Translations under genes and position numbers: made by a program
From: Chrysomallon squamiferum
Taxonomy: Eukaryota; Mollusca; Gastropoda; Neomphalida; Peltospiridae
Direction: 5' to 3'
NCBI GenBank assembly: GCA_012295275.1
Contig: CM022667.1
Coordinates: 20,400,910-20,435,909, forward strand
Length of the DNA stretch: 35,000 nt
Notes under the pieces: model-generated
Database searches by the model: none
Seen by the model: the letters and a program-made list of their open reading frames with translations, nothing else
What the model was told of the DNA's origin: nothing
Shown: positions 34,149-35,000 of the stretch, piece by piece
Layout: every line of letters begins with the position of its first letter
Numbering within the stretch: the first letter of the stretch is position 1

Positions 34149-35000
34149 GTAAAACTACAAAACACATTTCATTATGAAAGTGAACAATAATTGAAATGAA
34201 ATAAAATTAAAAAAAAAAAACAAAAAAAAAAACAACAACCCAAAACGATAAATAAAAACAAATTTGAAAAATACTGTAACACTGTTTTGCTAACGTCTTT
34301 TAAATTCAGAAAACAATAATAACTGTTATAATTTCATATGATTTCGAATTTAAAATATAATCTTCCAAGTACACAAAACTGAAAATACGGAAATGGTCGT
34401 AAGTCAGTAGTTCTTTGTAGATTACTTTACAATACTCACTGAACAAAAAGTAGATAAACAGAAATTAAAGAATGACAGGAAAAAGAACGTAATTAATTTA
34501 AATCCTTGAATAGGCGTTTTCTTTTCTAATTACACATAATAAGTGAAATAAATAATAAGAAACTGTTTTAATCAAACTATATATTTTTACTTATCGTAAA
34601 CTGCCGAGTGCTACTCAGAATCGCTGGCTGTAGAAACAGCCTGAGTATAATAAAGATCAGTTCAGTTCAGTAAAAAAAACTTTGATGTGTTCGTTTCTGT
34701 TGTATTTTCCTCCTCTCGGTCAACAGCGCTTTACTAATAGCAAAGTTTGTCTGACATAACTAGGCACCCACTCTGACACTGCAACAAAAGTAGAGATCTT
34801 TGCACTATAAACCATGAAAGGAAAAATCGATGTTTGCGTTTAACTTTAAATTTGTAAGAACATTTTTCGTTCTGTCTTTATTGATAGTTTTCAGTGTTTC
34901 TTGCTACAAGTTGTCGAAGAAGATTTCTTTTTTAACTTACAAAAACTGATTTTTAAAAAAAAATCATGAAATCTAACTTTTGTTATGGACCATTAATGCC
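34149..35000. other. start of intron 7, non-coding
   Basis: A-rich runs at 34208-34255 and no supported exon. A hairpin-bearing segment at 34600-34680 (GGCTGT-AGAA-ACAGCC stem, then AATAAA and GTTCA repeats) may be the 3' tail of a retroposed element, but no body is recognised. Confidence 0.4.

Overview
The window looks like animal nuclear DNA: very AT-rich, crowded with microsatellites (GT/CA, TGTA/CATA, TATC, AAT, CAA, CT) and minisatellites, with small exons bounded by GT-AG splice sites and long introns. The repeat types and low gene density suggest a mollusc, perhaps an octopus-like cephalopod. That is an inference from texture, not from a diagnostic gene.

The only convincing host gene is on the + strand at 15551-34148 and continues past the right edge. 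Seven coding exons (15572-15672, 29622-29695, 30040-30188, 30880-30966, 31911-31988, 33178-33258, 34051-34148) join in one frame to about 222 residues. They read as a diverged N-terminal suppressor domain (beta-trefoil, Ins145_P3_rec type) of an inositol 1,4,5-trisphosphate receptor-like calcium channel. The IP3-binding core and the channel lie outside the window. A 13.9 kb first coding intron separates exon 1 from the rest. An in-frame stop directly after the acceptor before exon 1 implies an upstream 5'UTR exon; a weak candidate promoter and exon lie near 12.6-12.93 kb.

The most striking structure is in this gene. In two introns a minisatellite starts inside the end of the preceding exon, so every repeat unit carries a copy of the exon end and its 5' splice site. 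After exon 1 the unit is about 37-39 bp with motif CTAG^GTATGT and runs from 15654 to about 17240. After exon 4 the unit is 51 bp with motif TTCAA^GTACGA and runs from about 30957 to 31500. In the second array the first six donors are spaced exactly 51 bp (17 codons) apart in an open frame, so any of them would splice in frame to exon 5 and add 0 to 5 copies of a 17-residue repeat. In the first array a stop follows the first donor, so later donors would truncate the protein.

Layout: 740-2888 is a 33-bp satellite of about 65 units with signs of a higher-order repeat near 417-434 bp. 2889-9190 is non-genic, with microsatellites (long GT tract 5599-5882). 9316-10714 is a decayed MULE DNA transposon (FLYWCH finger and transposase C-terminus, frameshifted, with imperfect terminal inverted repeats), flanked on both sides by the same 47-bp minisatellite (9190-9312 and 10719-11310). 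11.3-15.5 kb holds simple repeats, a possible promoter and a 27-bp minisatellite. 15.57-34.15 kb is the receptor-like gene. Its first intron also holds an internally deleted Tigger/pogo-type element (22277-22962), a 40-bp minisatellite (22963-23560), a degenerate trinucleotide-rich tract (25085-25335) and a 39-bp triplicate (28004-28117). No tRNA, rRNA or CRISPR array was seen.
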